A stretch of DNA of 6,116 bases from an uncultured Oscillospiraceae bacterium. Its GTDB lineage: Bacteria > Bacillota > Clostridia > Oscillospirales > Oscillospiraceae. The notes beneath the pieces are model-generated. The model saw nothing but the letters and a program-made list of their open reading frames with translations, was not told the DNA's origin and did no database searches. The position numbers and the translations under genes are program-made. The DNA lies in the NCBI GenBank assembly GCA_934621665.1, contig CAKTUT010000107.1:1-6116 (forward strand), given 5' to 3'. Shown here piece after piece: positions 4,615 through 6,116 of this stretch; positions within the stretch are counted from its first letter, which is position 1; the number at the start of each line of letters is the position of its first letter.

Positions 4615-6116
4615 ATGACGGAAGAAATCAGAAGCGACATTGGAAACGATATCGTAGAAACCACATATGACGCCAGCCAGATTCAGGTTCTGGAGGGTCT
4701 GGAGGCCGTGCGCAAGCGGCCGGGCATGTATATCGGCTCGACGAGCGTATCGGGTCTGCACCATCTGGTGTATGAGATCGTCGATAACGCGATTGACGAG
4801 GCGTTGGCCGGCTACTGCAAGCACATTGTCGTGACGATCAACGAGGGCAACACCATCACCGTCAGCGACGACGGCCGCGGCATCCCGGTTGACATCCAGA
4901 AGCAGACCGGCAAGCCCGCGCTGGAGGTTGTCTATACCGTCCTGCACGCGGGCGGCAAATTTGGCGGCGGCGGCTATAAGGTTTCCGGCGGCCTGCACGG
5001 CGTGGGCGCGTCGGTTGTCAACGCGCTTTCCGAGTGGCTGGAGGTTGAGGTCAGCAAGGACGGCAAAATCTATCAGATGAAGTTCTCCCGCGGCCATATT
5101 ACCCAGGAAATGCGCGTCATCGGTACAACCAACGGCCATGGAACGAAGGTCACGTTCAAACCCGACGGCCAGATGTTTGACACGCTGGAGTACGACTATG
5201 AGACGCTGCACACGAGAATGCGCGAGCAGGCGTTTCTCAACGCGGGACTGCACATCACCATCGCCGACGAGCGCAGCGAGTCAAAGGACAAGCCCGAAAA
5301 GGAGCGCTATGACTCCATGTGCTATGAGGGCGGTATCCGCGAGTTTGTCGCGTGGTATAACCGCAACAAGACGCCCATCCATCCGGGCGTGATCTATATG
5401 TCCGGCCGCAAGGACGATGCCACGGCGGAGGTTGCGCTTCAGTATAACGACTCGTATGCCGAGACGATCGTCTCGTTTGCAAACGATATCCATACGCCCG
5501 AGGGCGGCATGCACGAGGAGGGCTTTAAGCGCGCGCTGACAAGCGTTCTCAACGCATACGGTCTGAAAAAGGGCTATATCAAGCCCGACGACAAGGTTAC
5601 GGGCGACGACGTGCGCGAGGGTCTGACGGCGATTGTGTCGGTCAAGCTGACGGACGCGCAGTTTGAGGGTCAGACAAAGGCAAAGCTTGGCAATGCCTCT
5701 ATGCGCGCGCTTGTCAGTTCCGTTGTTACGGCGCAGCTGACAGAGTATCTGGAGGAAAATCCGGCCATCGGCAAGCTGATTCTGGAAAAGGCCATGATGG
5801 CAAACCGCGCCCGCGAGGCCGCGCGCAAAGCGCGCGAGGCCATCCGGCGAAAGACCGGTCTTGAGTCCGGCCAGATGCCGGACAAGCTGCGCGACTGCAA
5901 CGACACCGACCCCACGCTTACCGAAATTTACATCGTCGAGGGCGACTCGGCCGGCGGCTCTGCCACACAGGGACGCGATTCGCGCTTTCAGGCCATCCTG
6001 CCGCTCTGGGGCAAGATGCTGAACGTGGAAAAGGCCAGAGCCGACAAGGTCTATGGCAACGACAAGCTTCAGCCTGTCATTACGGCGCTTGGCGCGGGCA
6101 TCGGCGATGAATTTAA
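4615..6116 (+). CDS. gyrB: DNA gyrase subunit B (partial, 3' end outside the window)
   Basis: GyrB carries the ATPase and TOPRIM parts of DNA gyrase, which with GyrA introduces negative supercoils ahead of the fork. Only 500 of an expected 640 or so codons are present; the frame is open at the window end. The GHKL ATPase domain has catalytic E54 in [11 protein letters not shown] (53-63), DDGRGIP (85-91), the ATP lid [19 protein letters not shown] (113-131) and GHGTKV (174-179). The transducer QTK loop is at 353-355 (K355), and the TOPRIM motif EGDSAGGSA at 442-450. These match GyrB rather than ParE by synteny with dnaA, dnaN and recF. W465 in LPLWGKMLN stands where E. coli has K447 and B. subtilis has Arg. 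The ATG at 4615 fits AAGGAG (4602-4607) at 7 nt; an ATG at 4611 is in another frame. It follows remB by 13 nt as the last visible gene of the operon. Confidence 0.97.
   Translation, partial: MTEEIRSDIGNDIVETTYDASQIQVLEGLEAVRKRPGMYIGSTSVSGLHHLVYEIVDNAIDEALAGYCKHIVVTINEGNTITVSDDGRGIPVDIQKQTGKPALEVVYTVLHAGGKFGGGGYKVSGGLHGVGASVVNALSEWLEVEVSKDGKIYQMKFSRGHITQEMRVIGTTNGHGTKVTFKPDGQMFDTLEYDYETLHTRMREQAFLNAGLHITIADERSESKDKPEKERYDSMCYEGGIREFVAWYNRNKTPIHPGVIYMSGRKDDATAEVALQYNDSYAETIVSFANDIHTPEGGMHEEGFKRALTSVLNAYGLKKGYIKPDDKVTGDDVREGLTAIVSVKLTDAQFEGQTKAKLGNASMRALVSSVVTAQLTEYLEENPAIGKLILEKAMMANRAREAARKAREAIRRKTGLESGQMPDKLRDCNDTDPTLTEIYIVEGDSAGGSATQGRDSRFQAILPLWGKMLNVEKARADKVYGNDKLQPVITALGAGIGDEF

Noticed and set aside
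4609..5253. Open frame antisense to the gyrB 5' part (214 codons)
   Set aside because: It mirrors conserved gyrB ATPase codons and shows no independent start signal or family similarity.
1..6116. Mobile element, CRISPR array, tRNA/rRNA, riboswitch or novel system
   Set aside because: Apart from the origin gap, the window is filled by conserved housekeeping genes. I found no repeat arrays, transposase motifs, tRNA-like folds or unexplained coding sequence.

Overview
This window is the chromosomal origin neighbourhood of a Firmicutes (Bacillota) bacterium. It carries the conserved order dnaA – oriC – dnaN – S4-domain gene (rlbA/yaaA) – recF – remB (DUF370) – gyrB, all on the + strand. The GC-rich coding sequence, strong Shine-Dalgarno sites, the remB-type gene between recF and gyrB, and family-level protein details point to class Clostridia, probably Oscillospirales. 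These details are the DnaA helix-turn-helix lacking one Gly, 'EGDFLDW' in DnaN and '[14 protein letters not shown]' in GyrB. The taxonomic placement is inference from memory, not from a search.

Layout. Positions 1-137 hold a plausible pair of divergent promoters sharing a palindromic TTGCAA -35. One reads into dnaA; the other reads leftward out of the window, where rpmH usually lies in Firmicutes. The predicted dnaA mRNA begins with a hairpin. dnaA (138-1451) is complete at 437 aa. The 380-nt gap at 1452-1831 is the only long non-coding stretch. It holds a strong hairpin just after dnaA, then an AT-rich origin with two perfect DnaA boxes, two one-mismatch boxes and a weaker one. A run resembling the DnaA-trio element follows next to the unwinding region, in the same order as in Bacillus subtilis oriC. 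From 1832 to the window end, five genes are packed with gaps of 28 nt or less (one 4-nt overlap) and no visible terminator, so they look like one operon: dnaN, the S4 gene, recF, remB and gyrB. gyrB is cut by the window edge after 500 codons.

How the parts work together. DnaA binds the boxes and opens the origin. DnaN is the sliding clamp for the replisome, RecF loads recombinase at gapped forks, and GyrB with GyrA removes positive supercoils ahead of the fork. The S4 protein probably acts on RNA or ribosomes, and RemB is a small DNA-binding regulator family. This is core housekeeping DNA, and I see no mobile element, CRISPR array, RNA gene or novel defence system. The points worth a second look are fine-scale: the origin architecture, the altered DnaA DNA-binding domain beside consensus boxes, substitutions at functional positions of DnaN and GyrB, and the promoter and hairpin arrangement around dnaA.
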